From an uncultured Ruminococcus sp. (GTDB taxonomy: Bacteria > Bacillota > Clostridia > Oscillospirales > CAG-272), in contig CADBKZ010000003.1 in NCBI GenBank assembly GCA_902795355.1, positions 1 to 64,000 of the forward strand: a stretch of DNA of 64,000 nucleotides, read 5' to 3'. The notes beneath the pieces are model-generated. The model was not told the DNA's origin. It was given only the letters and a program-made list of their open reading frames with translations, and did not search any database. Shown in pieces: positions 1 through 8,257 of this stretch. The first letter of the stretch is position 1. Each line of letters opens with the position of its first letter. Made by a program: the position numbers and the translations under genes.

Positions 1-127
1 TTCGTAGAGTGGTTTGTGGTGATTCTATTCTACCAAATCTCAATCACTTTTTCTATTTCTTTTTTCTCTTTCAGTCTCACATCTATTGTAACACTACACC
101 TTTCTCGCAAAGTTTGAAAAAAATGTC
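1..127. other. AT-rich stretch without a recognisable gene
   Basis: No convincing open reading frame, RNA gene or repeat is visible upstream of the acpP promoter. It may belong to the intergenic region of a gene lying left of the window. Confidence 0.4.
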
Positions 128-156
128 TTGACAAACGAAGCGTTTTGCGCTATAAT
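128..156 (+). promoter_or_regulatory. Promoter of acpP
   Basis: TTGACA at 128-133 and TATAAT at 151-156 with a 17-base spacer, a consensus housekeeping sigma promoter 58 bases ahead of the acpP start. Confidence 0.85.
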
Positions 157-213
157 AGGTTGAATGTCGTTTTTACGGCGTCTTAATTATGAAAAATTCG
201 GAGGATTATCCCC

Positions 214-441
214 ATGTTCGAAACACTGAAAAACATTTTGGTTGAAGAATTGCAGCTTGATCCCGACGATATTAAGCCGGAATCCGAACTTGTGAACGAT
301 CTCGGCGTGAACTCGATTGAGCTTGCCGACCTGATTATGCTTTGCGAAGATAAATTCGGCATTGAGATTGAGGACGAGGACATTCATAAGTTCGTTACGA
401 TCAACGACGTTGTTACCTATCTGGAAGCGCACAACCAATAA
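214..441 (+). CDS. acpP: Acyl carrier protein
   Basis: A 75-residue acyl carrier protein that carries growing acyl chains on a phosphopantetheine arm in the cytosol. The prosthetic-group serine is Ser34 in GVNSIEL, where most family members have DSL; the rest is the usual acidic four-helix protein of normal length. GGAGGA at 200-205 sits 8 bases before the ATG. It is monocistronic, with its own consensus promoter and a strong terminator before convergent argH. No fatty acid synthesis genes are adjacent, so service to fatty acid synthesis is likely but a specialised carrier role is not excluded, given the NSI variant of the DSL motif. Confidence 0.92.
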   Translation: MFETLKNILVEELQLDPDDIKPESELVNDLGVNSIELADLIMLCEDKFGIEIEDEDIHKFVTINDVVTYLEAHNQ

Positions 442-495
442 TTTTTCGCAACCATCCCCATTATATCCGATCGATCGGATTTTGTCAAGTGGAAA

Positions 496-535
496 ATCGG
501 AAAAGCCCGCGGATTTCTCCGCGGGCTTTTCCGAT
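496..535. terminator. Bidirectional terminator acpP / argH
   Basis: An 18-bp perfect stem (496-513 with 518-535) around the loop TTTC, with T-rich and A-rich flanks, lies between the convergent acpP and argH genes. Confidence 0.85.
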
Positions 536-549
536 GCGCAGCGCCGTTC

Positions 550-1929
550 CTACGCCTTTGCGAGCTGCGACCGCGCGTAGCCGATCTGGCTTTCGACCGA
601 CGCGACCGACGTTCCGCCCTCGCTGGTTCTGCGGCTGACGCAACGGTCGAGGTCAACCGCTTCGTAAACGTCGCTGTCGAAACTCGGATCAAACGTCCGG
701 TAGGTTTCAAGCGGCAGCGTTTCGAGCACCTCGCCAGACCCGATGCAATGCGCCACGATCCGTCCCGAAATTTTGTAGGCGGTCCGGAACGGCAGACCCT
801 TCCCCACCAGATAGTCGGCAAGGTCGGTGGCGTTGATAAAGCCTTTCTGCGCCGCCCGCCGCATGGAATCCTCGTTTGCCTTCATGGTTCCGATCATGCC
901 CGCCATAACGTCAAGGCACATTTTCGCGGTATCGCAGGCGTCGAACACGCTTTCCTTGTCTTCCTGCATATCCTTGTTATAAGCGAGCGGGAGACCTTTC
1001 ATCAGCGTCAGAAGCGTTGTCAGATCGCCGTAGACCCGCCCCGTTTTGCCGCGCACAAGCTCGGCCATATCGGGGTTTTTCTTTTGCGGCATAATGGAAG
1101 ACCCCGTGGTGAACGCGTCCGAAAGCTCCACAAAGCGGAACTCCCAGCTTGACCACAGCACCAGCTCTTCCGAAAGGCGCGAAAGGTGCATCATCAGCAC
1201 GGCGAGCGCGGAGAGGATTTCAATGCAGAAATCCCGATCCGAAACGCCGTCCAGCGAGTTGCGGCAAACGTCGTCAAACCCGAGCGCGCGGGCTTCCGAA
1301 ACGCGGTCGGTTGGGTAGGTCGTCCCCGCGAGCGCGCAACAGCCGATGGGCGAAACGTTCATCCGTTTCGCGGCGTCCGCAAGGCGGTCAAGATCGCGCA
1401 GCAACATCATTACATAGGCCATCAGGTAATGCCCGAACGTAACCGGCTGCGCCCGCTGCAAATGCGTGTATCCCGCCATAATCGAGGCCTTGTAGGTCTC
1501 CGCTTTGTCGGTCAGCGCGGCGGCAAGCGTTTTGATTTTTTCGCGGATGGCGGCAACCTCGCCGCGCAGGTATATCCGCACGTCGAGCGCGACCTGATCG
1601 TTGCGGCTCCGCGCGGTGTGCAGTTTTTTCCCCGCCTCGCCGATGCGCTCGGTCAGCGTTTGCTCCACGAACATGTGAATGTCCTCGCAGGACTCGTCAA
1701 TCGCGAGCGCGCCGCATTCAAGGTCGGAAAGAATCCCTTCCAGCCCCGCCAGAATTGCGTCCGCGTCCGTCTGCGGGATGATTCCCTGCGCGGCGAGCAT
1801 GGAAGCATGCGCCATACTGCCCGCAATGTCCTCGCGGAACATCCGTCCGTCCACGCGGATGGAAGAATTGAAATCGTCCGCCAACCGATCGGTCGCGCCG
1901 TCGGTGCGTCCGGCCCACATTTTTGCCAT
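550..1929 (-). CDS. argH: Argininosuccinate lyase
   Basis: A 459-residue enzyme of the fumarase/aspartase superfamily that splits argininosuccinate into arginine and fumarate, the last step of arginine synthesis. The signature loop GSSIMPQKKNPD, containing the catalytic serine, is intact near residue 280; HTARSRNDQVALD and GYTHLQRAQPVTFGH match the other conserved blocks. Length is normal. It begins 4 bases after the argG stop, so the two are co-transcribed and probably translationally coupled. Confidence 0.97.
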   Translation of the reverse strand: MAKMWAGRTDGATDRLADDFNSSIRVDGRMFREDIAGSMAHASMLAAQGIIPQTDADAILAGLEGILSDLECGALAIDESCEDIHMFVEQTLTERIGEAGKKLHTARSRNDQVALDVRIYLRGEVAAIREKIKTLAAALTDKAETYKASIMAGYTHLQRAQPVTFGHYLMAYVMMLLRDLDRLADAAKRMNVSPIGCCALAGTTYPTDRVSEARALGFDDVCRNSLDGVSDRDFCIEILSALAVLMMHLSRLSEELVLWSSWEFRFVELSDAFTTGSSIMPQKKNPDMAELVRGKTGRVYGDLTTLLTLMKGLPLAYNKDMQEDKESVFDACDTAKMCLDVMAGMIGTMKANEDSMRRAAQKGFINATDLADYLVGKGLPFRTAYKISGRIVAHCIGSGEVLETLPLETYRTFDPSFDSDVYEAVDLDRCVSRRTSEGGTSVASVESQIGYARSQLAKA

Positions 1930-1933
1930 GGCT

Positions 1934-3160
1934 TTATTTCCCGAGCTTTTGCTTCAGGCGCGCCTGAACGGCGATGGGAAGTCCGTACAGGTTGATAAAG
2001 CCAGCGGAATCGGCTTGGTTGTAAACGTCGTCCTCGCCGAAGGTGGCAAGCTCCTCGGAATAGAGCGAATAATCCGACCACACGCCGGCTTTGATGATGT
2101 TGCCCTTATACAGTTTGAGCTTGACCTTGCCGGTTACGTTTTGCTGGGTGGACGTTACGAAGGCTGAAAGGGCTTCGCGGAGCGGCGTGAACCACTGGCC
2201 GTTATAAACCAGCTCGGCAAAGGTAATGGAAAGCTCCTGCTTCTTGTGGGCGGTCATCTTATCAAGCGTGACCGTTTCAAGGTAATTATGCGCGGCATAG
2301 AGGATGGCTCCGCCCGGGGTCTCGTAAACGCCGCGGCACTTCATGCCGACCAAGCGATTTTCCACAATATCGAGCAGGCCGATGCCGTTCGCGCCGCCCA
2401 ATTCGTTGAGCGCGAGAATAATCTCCTTTGCGGTCATTTTTTTGTCGTTCAACGCCACGGGTTTTCCCTGCTCGAAATCCAGCGTGATATAGGTGGGTTG
2501 ATCGGGCGCGTCGATGGGAGAAACGCCCATTTCCAAAAAGCCTTTCTTTTCGTAGAGAGGCTCGTTGCCCGCGTCCTCAAGGTCAAGCCCCTCGTGGGAA
2601 AGGTGCCAGAGGTTCTTATCCTTGGAATAGTTGGTCTCGCGGTTGATTTTCAGCGGAACGTGATGCGCCTCGGCATAGTCGATCTCCTCATCGCGCGATC
2701 TGATGCTCCATTCCCGCCACGGCGCGATGATGGGCATATCGGGCGCGAACGCCTTAATGGCAAGCTCAAAGCGCACTTGGTCGTTGCCCTTTCCCGTGCA
2801 ACCGTGGGCAATGGCGTCCGCGCCTTCCGCAAGCGCGATCTCCACCAGCTTTTTGGCGATCAGCGGCCGCGCGAACGACGTTCCGAGCATGTACTGCTCG
2901 TAGAGCGCGCCCGCCTGCACCGTTGGAATGATGTAGTCGTTCACAAACTCGTCGGTCAGATCGGCAATGTAGAGCTTGGAAGCGCCGGTTTGAATGGCTT
3001 TTTCTTCCAACCCTTCCAATTCGTCCGCTTGGCCCACGTTGCCCGAAACGGCGATCACCTCGCAATTGTTGTAGTTCTCCTTTAACCACGGAATAATAAT
3101 GGACGTATCCAGCCCGCCGGAATAGGCGAGAACAACCTTTTTGATGTTTTCTTTTTTCAT
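1934..3160 (-). CDS. argG: Argininosuccinate synthase
   Basis: A 408-residue ATP-pyrophosphatase that joins citrulline and aspartate to make argininosuccinate. The N-terminal P-loop-like motif [10 protein letters not shown] (about residues 12-21) and the later [14 protein letters not shown] block are intact. It is the first gene of an argG-argH operon with its own consensus promoter. No ARG box was identified in the promoter region, so arginine control is not shown by the sequence. Confidence 0.97.
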   Translation of the reverse strand: MKKENIKKVVLAYSGGLDTSIIIPWLKENYNNCEVIAVSGNVGQADELEGLEEKAIQTGASKLYIADLTDEFVNDYIIPTVQAGALYEQYMLGTSFARPLIAKKLVEIALAEGADAIAHGCTGKGNDQVRFELAIKAFAPDMPIIAPWREWSIRSRDEEIDYAEAHHVPLKINRETNYSKDKNLWHLSHEGLDLEDAGNEPLYEKKGFLEMGVSPIDAPDQPTYITLDFEQGKPVALNDKKMTAKEIILALNELGGANGIGLLDIVENRLVGMKCRGVYETPGGAILYAAHNYLETVTLDKMTAHKKQELSITFAELVYNGQWFTPLREALSAFVTSTQQNVTGKVKLKLYKGNIIKAGVWSDYSLYSEELATFGEDDVYNQADSAGFINLYGLPIAVQARLKQKLGK

Positions 3161-3192
3161 GATTCTGCCTCCGATGCAATCAGTTTACCCGT

Positions 3193-3221
3193 ATTATACA
3201 CTTTTTTTTGGCGTTTGTCAA
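3193..3221 (-). promoter_or_regulatory. Promoter of argG-argH
   Basis: On the minus strand TTGACA (3221-3216) and TATAAT (3198-3193) are separated by 17 bases, 33 bases ahead of argG. Confidence 0.85.
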
Positions 3222-3380
3222 GGGAAAATGAAAAAATATTCAAAAATTTTTGCTTTATTTTCAGAAAAATGAATATTTTGTGTTTTTATGCACAAAATTA
3301 TACGGTTTTGACAGTTTTCGTTTCACGGAACCGCTTTTTTACATAAAAATGCAGAATTTTAACAAACTAAAATAAAACAG

Positions 3381-3409
3381 TTGACAGAAAGAAAAAAAGC
3401 TGATATAAT
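3381..3409 (+). promoter_or_regulatory. Promoter of the dapA operon
   Basis: TTGACA at 3381-3386 and TATAAT at 3404-3409, 17-base spacer, with an extended -10 TG at 3401-3402. The 3222-3380 stretch between this and the divergent argG promoter is very AT-rich and shows no gene. Confidence 0.85.
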
Positions 3410-3464
3410 ATTGTAAAAATAGATTTTCAGGCTTTGAAAATTCTGATGCAAAGGAAGATCGGAT

Positions 3465-4355
3465 ATGAAAAACACGGTTTTTGAAGGCGTTGCAACCGCA
3501 ATCGTTACCCCGCTGAACGAAAAAGGGGTGGACTACGAAGCGTTCGGGCGGTTGATTGATTGGCAGATTGCGCAAGGCGTGGACGCCATTGTTGCGGCCG
3601 GAACCACGGGAGAAGGCTCGACGTTGACCGACGAGGAGCACCGCGAGGTGCTGAAATTCTGCGTGGAACGGGTTGCGGGGCGCGTTCCCGTTATTGCGGG
3701 AACCGGCTCGAACGACACGGCCTATGCCATTGACCTGACCGAATACGCCTGCGGGATCGGCGCGGACGCGATGCTGTTGGTAACGCCCTACTATAACAAA
3801 GCGACGCAGAACGGGCTGATCGCCTCTTTCCGCGCGATTGCCGACCGCTCTTCCAAGCCCTGCATTCTCTATAACGTCCCAAGCAGAACGGGCTGCAACC
3901 TGCTCCCTGCAACCGTTGCGGCGTTGGCCGAGCACCCGAACATCGTCGGGGTGAAAGAGGCTTCCGGAAACATTTCGCAAATCGCGCAGATCGCCGCTCT
4001 CTGCGGCGACAAATTGGATATTTATTCAGGCAACGACGACCAGATCGTTCCCATTCTCTCCTTGGGCGGAAAGGGCGTGATTTCGGTGCTTTCCAATCCC
4101 CTGCCCGCCGAAACGGCGGCCATTTGCCGCCTGTGGCGCGAGGGGAAAACCGCCGAGGCCGCCGCGCTCCAATTGAAGCTCCTTCCGCTGATCGACGCGC
4201 TGTTTACGGAAGTCAACCCCATTCCCGTCAAAGCCGCGATGGCCGCCATGGGTTACGGCGAAAACTATCTCCGCCTGCCGCTCACACCCATGGAAAAAGC
4301 GCATGAAGAAGTCCTTCTGAAACTGCTCCGCGAAGCGGGCGCGCGTCTTGTTTGA
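3465..4355 (+). CDS. dapA: 4-hydroxy-tetrahydrodipicolinate synthase
   Basis: A 296-residue TIM-barrel enzyme condensing pyruvate with aspartate semialdehyde, the first committed step to diaminopimelate and lysine. The Schiff-base lysine lies in VGVKEASGNI and the catalytic tyrosine in LYNVPSRTG; the substrate loop reads YYNKATQNG (the common form has PTQ). Length is normal. It leads the dapA-dapB-ddh-lysA operon, which runs from DapA to lysine with all stops and starts touching or overlapping. Confidence 0.96.
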   Translation: MKNTVFEGVATAIVTPLNEKGVDYEAFGRLIDWQIAQGVDAIVAAGTTGEGSTLTDEEHREVLKFCVERVAGRVPVIAGTGSNDTAYAIDLTEYACGIGADAMLLVTPYYNKATQNGLIASFRAIADRSSKPCILYNVPSRTGCNLLPATVAALAEHPNIVGVKEASGNISQIAQIAALCGDKLDIYSGNDDQIVPILSLGGKGVISVLSNPLPAETAAICRLWREGKTAEAAALQLKLLPLIDALFTEVNPIPVKAAMAAMGYGENYLRLPLTPMEKAHEEVLLKLLREAGARLV

Positions 4356-4365
4356 GGTGGCTCCC

Positions 4366-5139
4366 GTGAAAATTCTGATCAGCGGCATTGCCGGCCACAT
4401 GGGGCAAGAGGTGGAACGCTTGGCGCGCGGCGGCTATCGGGGCGCGACCGCCTGCGCGGGCGTTGACCGGATTCTGCCGGCCGAGGCCGCCGTTCCCTGC
4501 TTTACGTCTTTTGACGACGCGCCGACCGACGCGGACGTGATTGTGGACTTTTCCCACCCCTCGGCGTTGGCGCCGCTCCTTGATTTTGCGGTTTCCAACC
4601 GCATTCCCGCGGTAATCGCCACCACCGGATACACGCCCGCGCAGCGCGACGACATTGCCAAAGCCGCCCGCAAAATCCCGATTTTCTATGCGGCCAACTA
4701 TTCGGTGGGCATCGCGGTGCTGATTGAGCTTGCCAAGCAAACGGCGGCCGCTTTTCCCGACGCCGACATTGAAATTATCGAAAAGCACCACCACCGCAAG
4801 GCCGACGCGCCGAGCGGAACCGCGCTGGCCATTGCCGAGGCGATCCGCGAAGTCCGCCCCGCCGCAACGCTGAACCTCGGCCGGAGCGGCGTTGGAAAGC
4901 GCGCGCCCGAGGAAATCGGGATTCACGCGGTCCGCATGGGAAATATCGTCGGCGACCACGAGGTGATCATCGGCACCGAGAACCAAACGCTGACCCTGCG
5001 CCATGAAGCGCACAGCCGCGCCCTCTTTGCCGAAGGCGCGCTCACGGCCGCGGCATTCCTTGTCGGACAGCCGGCCGGACTTTATGATATGAAAAGCATG
5101 TTGTCCTCTAAATCCAAAAAGGAGATCCCCACTGTATGA
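4366..5139 (+). CDS. dapB: 4-hydroxy-tetrahydrodipicolinate reductase
   Basis: A 257-residue NAD(P)H-dependent reductase, second step of the diaminopimelate route. It starts with the Rossmann motif ISGIAGHMGQE and carries the catalytic block EKHHHRKADAPSGTA. I chose the GTG at 4366 rather than an upstream TTG at 4348, because GAGGTGG at 4354-4360 is correctly placed for it and the protein then begins MKILISG like relatives. Its stop overlaps the next start (ATGA at 5136-5139). Confidence 0.95.
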   Translation: MKILISGIAGHMGQEVERLARGGYRGATACAGVDRILPAEAAVPCFTSFDDAPTDADVIVDFSHPSALAPLLDFAVSNRIPAVIATTGYTPAQRDDIAKAARKIPIFYAANYSVGIAVLIELAKQTAAAFPDADIEIIEKHHHRKADAPSGTALAIAEAIREVRPAATLNLGRSGVGKRAPEEIGIHAVRMGNIVGDHEVIIGTENQTLTLRHEAHSRALFAEGALTAAAFLVGQPAGLYDMKSMLSSKSKKEIPTV

Positions 5140-6110
5140 ACATTGCAATTTACGGCTACGGCAACCTCGGCAAAGGCGTGGAATATGCTGTTCGCCAAAA
5201 CCCTGACGTAACCCTGACCGGCATTTATACCCGTCGCGATCCCGCGGCGGTACATCCCGTCGGAAACGTTCCCGTTTACCACGTTTCCGACCTTCTCAAA
5301 CGGAAAAACGAGATCGACGTTTTGGTGATCTGCGGCGGCAGCGCGACCGATCTGCCCGAAATGACGCCCGCCCTTGCCAAGGATTTCAACGTTGTGGACA
5401 GCTTTGACACCCACGCGAAAATTCCCGCGCATTTCGAGGCCGTGGACGCCGCGGCAAAAGCGAACGGACACACCGCGCTGATCTCGGGCGGGTGGGACCC
5501 CGGAATGTTCTCGCTGAACCGCCTGTACGCTTCTGTGATTCTTCCCGAGGGTCGGGACTACACCTTTTGGGGCCGCGGCGTGAGCCAAGGACATTCGGAC
5601 GCGATCCGCCGCATCAAAGGTGTGAAGGACGCGCGGCAATACACCGTTCCCGTTCCCGCGGCGGTCGACGCCGTTCGCGCGGGGAAAAATCCCGTTTTGA
5701 CCACGCGCGAAAAGCACACCCGCGAATGCTATGTGGTGGCCGAAGAGGGCGCCGACCTTGCCCGCATTGAACGCGAGATCAAAGAAATGCCGAACTATTT
5801 TTCGGATTACGACACGACCGTAACCTTCATTTCCGCCGAGGAGATGGCCAAGAACCACGCCGGCCTGCCCCACGGCGGCTCGGTGATCCGCACGGGAAAA
5901 ACCGGCGACGGGTCGCATACGCATGTAATCGAATACAGTCTGAAATTGGATTCCAACCCCGAGTTTACCGCGGGGGTTCTGGTTGCGCTTGCCCGCGCGG
6001 TGGATCGGCTGAACCGCCGCGGCGACGTTGGCTGCAAGACCGTTTTTGACATTGCCCCCGCCGACCTCTCCCCCCTCTCCCCCGCCGAACTGCGGGCAAA
6101 AATGCTTTGA
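5136..6110 (+). CDS. ddh: meso-diaminopimelate D-dehydrogenase
   Basis: A 324-residue NADP-dependent enzyme that aminates tetrahydrodipicolinate directly to meso-diaminopimelate, bypassing the succinylase, acetylase or aminotransferase branches. The N-terminal Rossmann motif is IAIYGYGNLGKGVE, and SGGWDPGMFSLNR and the WGRGVSQGHSDAIRR block are characteristic of the family. RBS GGAG at 5121-5124. Its place between dapB and lysA shows how this organism closes the pathway. No dapL, dapD, dapE or dapF appears in the window. Confidence 0.95.
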   Translation: MNIAIYGYGNLGKGVEYAVRQNPDVTLTGIYTRRDPAAVHPVGNVPVYHVSDLLKRKNEIDVLVICGGSATDLPEMTPALAKDFNVVDSFDTHAKIPAHFEAVDAAAKANGHTALISGGWDPGMFSLNRLYASVILPEGRDYTFWGRGVSQGHSDAIRRIKGVKDARQYTVPVPAAVDAVRAGKNPVLTTREKHTRECYVVAEEGADLARIEREIKEMPNYFSDYDTTVTFISAEEMAKNHAGLPHGGSVIRTGKTGDGSHTHVIEYSLKLDSNPEFTAGVLVALARAVDRLNRRGDVGCKTVFDIAPADLSPLSPAELRAKML

Positions 6111-6111
6111 G

Positions 6112-7437
6112 ATGGATACCCGGAATTTTCGGAACGATCTGATTTGTGAAAACCTCTCGGTAAACGAAGCGGGGCATCTCTGCTTTGCCGGACAGGATAC
6201 GGGCGACCTCGCAAAACAATTCGGCACGCCCGTTTACCTGATGGACGAGGACCTGATCCGCGCGCGCTGCCGCGCGTATCTTTCCGCCGTTGAGAACGCG
6301 TTCGGCGGCCGCGGGCGCGTGCTTTACGCTTCCAAAGCGGCTTCCTACAAGCGACTTTACGAGATCATGCGCGAAGAAAACATGGGGATCGACGTGGTTT
6401 CGCAGGGAGAAATTTACACGGCCGTTCGCGCCGGATTCCCCATGCAAAACGCGTTCTTCCACTCCAACAACAAAACGGACGACGACATTCGCGCCGCGAT
6501 GGACGCGGGCGTTGGCTATTTTGTTGCCGACAACACCGAGGAACTGCTCGCGATCGACCGCGAAGCCGCAAGCCGCGGGATCCGCCAGAACGTATTGCTT
6601 CGGCTGACCCCCGGGATCGATCCGCATACCTATGAAGCCGTTGCAACCGGAAAAGTGGACTCCAAGTTCGGGTTTGCCATTCCAACGGGACAGGCGGAAA
6701 CCGCAACGGCGTTCGCGCTTTCGCTGAAAAATACCGCGTTATGCGGGTTTCATTCGCATGTCGGTTCGCAGGTGTTCGACGCGGAAGTGTTTCTGCGCGC
6801 GGCGAACATTATGCTCCGTTTCATTGCGCAAAGTAAGGCAAAATTCGGCTTTGAAGCGCAAATTCTCAACCTCGGCGGCGGGTTCGGCGTTCCCTACACC
6901 GCGCGGAATCCGAAGCTCGATATTGCAAAGAACATCGGCGAAGTGGGCGAGTTTATCGTCCGTCTTTCCGCGGAACTCGGCATTGCGCAGCCCGAGGTTT
7001 GCTTTGAGCCGGGGAGATCCATTGTTGCGGACGCGGGAATCACGCTCTACACCGTCGGTTCCGTTAAGGAAATTACGGGCTACCGCACCTATGTTTCGGT
7101 GGACGGCGGCATGACCGACAATATCCGCTACGCGTTATACGGCGCGTCCTACACCATTCTGCCCGCGCTGAAAATGGGCGAGCCGCGCAACCTGACCGCC
7201 GATGTGGCGGGCCGTTGCTGCGAGAGCGGCGACATTCTGCAAAAGAACGTGCCTCTCCCCCGTTCCACCGCGCGCGGCGATCTGCTTGCCTGCCTGACAA
7301 CCGGCGCCTACCACTATTCCATGGCGTCCAATTACAACCGTATTCCGCGTCCGCCTGTTGTGATGCTCCGTGGGGGGAAAGCCTCGGTTGCCGTCCGGCG
7401 GGAAACGGTGGACGATTTGATCGCTCTCGACATTTGA
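6112..7437 (+). CDS. lysA: Diaminopimelate decarboxylase
   Basis: A 441-residue PLP enzyme converting meso-diaminopimelate to lysine. The PLP lysine is in YASKAASYKRL, with HSHVGSQ, EPGRSIVADAG and the CCESGDIL block (active-site cysteine) downstream. The ATG at 6112, one base after the ddh stop, is chosen; the open frame extends upstream into ddh but only as overlap. The Shine-Dalgarno is weak, consistent with coupled translation from ddh. Last gene of the lysine operon, followed by a strong terminator. Confidence 0.95.
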   Translation: MDTRNFRNDLICENLSVNEAGHLCFAGQDTGDLAKQFGTPVYLMDEDLIRARCRAYLSAVENAFGGRGRVLYASKAASYKRLYEIMREENMGIDVVSQGEIYTAVRAGFPMQNAFFHSNNKTDDDIRAAMDAGVGYFVADNTEELLAIDREAASRGIRQNVLLRLTPGIDPHTYEAVATGKVDSKFGFAIPTGQAETATAFALSLKNTALCGFHSHVGSQVFDAEVFLRAANIMLRFIAQSKAKFGFEAQILNLGGGFGVPYTARNPKLDIAKNIGEVGEFIVRLSAELGIAQPEVCFEPGRSIVADAGITLYTVGSVKEITGYRTYVSVDGGMTDNIRYALYGASYTILPALKMGEPRNLTADVAGRCCESGDILQKNVPLPRSTARGDLLACLTTGAYHYSMASNYNRIPRPPVVMLRGGKASVAVRRETVDDLIALDI

Positions 7438-7451
7438 CATAAAAGGAAATC

Positions 7452-7489
7452 AAAAAACAGGTCTCGGACGGTTCCGAGACCTGTTTTTT
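7452..7489. terminator. Bidirectional terminator after lysA
   Basis: A 17-bp perfect stem (7452-7468 with 7473-7489), A-run on one side and T-run on the other, serving lysA and the convergent methyltransferase gene. Confidence 0.9.
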
Positions 7490-7508
7490 GCGGTACTTTC
7501 TATGGCTT

Positions 7509-8225
7509 TTACCGTTTTTTCAAAACGATTTTGATAAAATTCAAATATTTCCCGCCGCCCGCTTCCATGGCCTTGCGGTCGCCCACGGCATATTCATTCT
7601 CCTGCTTTAACCAATCCGCCCAAATCTCTTCGTTCGACTCCATCTCCGAAACGGTCAAAACCTCTGCTCCGCGGCACCGACCGACAATTGCCGACCAATA
7701 GGCAACGTCGTGTAAATAATCAAGTTGCTCCGGCGTCCACGAAAGCAGAAGCTCCTGTGGCAGAGCATTGTGGCAATCCTTCCTCATTCCCGGAACGGCA
7801 ATATAAATATAGCCGCCCTGTTTTACAAACGGAAGCAATTTATCGTCGAGATAGTCCGGATCACGGCCGAAATAGTTATAGGAATCGGTGGAGACGATCG
7901 CATCGAAAAATGATTTTTCAAACGGAAGCATCGTTGCGTCGGCCTTGATCGGAAGGATTTGCCCGTCGGTCAGACCCATTTTCCGAAAAAAACGGCGATT
8001 TTCATCGGGATCGCTCCACAGATCGGCGGCATAGACCCGAAACCCATATTCTTTTACCAAAAAAACGCTTGTCAACCCCTGCCCGCTTCCGAGATCGCAG
8101 ACCGTGCCGCCCGCGGGGATCCGATGCCCCTTCAACAGCTCCTCTTCGAGTTTCAACGGGTTCGGTCCCATAATCTTTGCCATCAGTTCGGGGGTATCAT
8201 ATTTTTTGCTGACCGGATAATTCAT
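7509..8225 (-). CDS. Class I SAM-dependent methyltransferase
   Basis: A 238-residue soluble protein with methyltransferase motif I VCDLGSGQGLTS near residue 42 and an acidic residue ending strand 2 (YAADLW). The downstream DAIVSTDSYNYFG block resembles motif IV of small-molecule methyltransferases. Start ATG at 8225 follows an AGGAGC site. The substrate cannot be deduced. It is the last gene after rluA-lnt in the same direction, 32 bases from lnt; no functional link to lnt is evident. Confidence 0.8.
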   Translation of the reverse strand: MNYPVSKKYDTPELMAKIMGPNPLKLEEELLKGHRIPAGGTVCDLGSGQGLTSVFLVKEYGFRVYAADLWSDPDENRRFFRKMGLTDGQILPIKADATMLPFEKSFFDAIVSTDSYNYFGRDPDYLDDKLLPFVKQGGYIYIAVPGMRKDCHNALPQELLLSWTPEQLDYLHDVAYWSAIVGRCRGAEVLTVSEMESNEEIWADWLKQENEYAVGDRKAMEAGGGKYLNFIKIVLKKR

Positions 8226-8257
8226 GGTTTTGCTCCTTTTCAATGTTAAGCGGTCCG

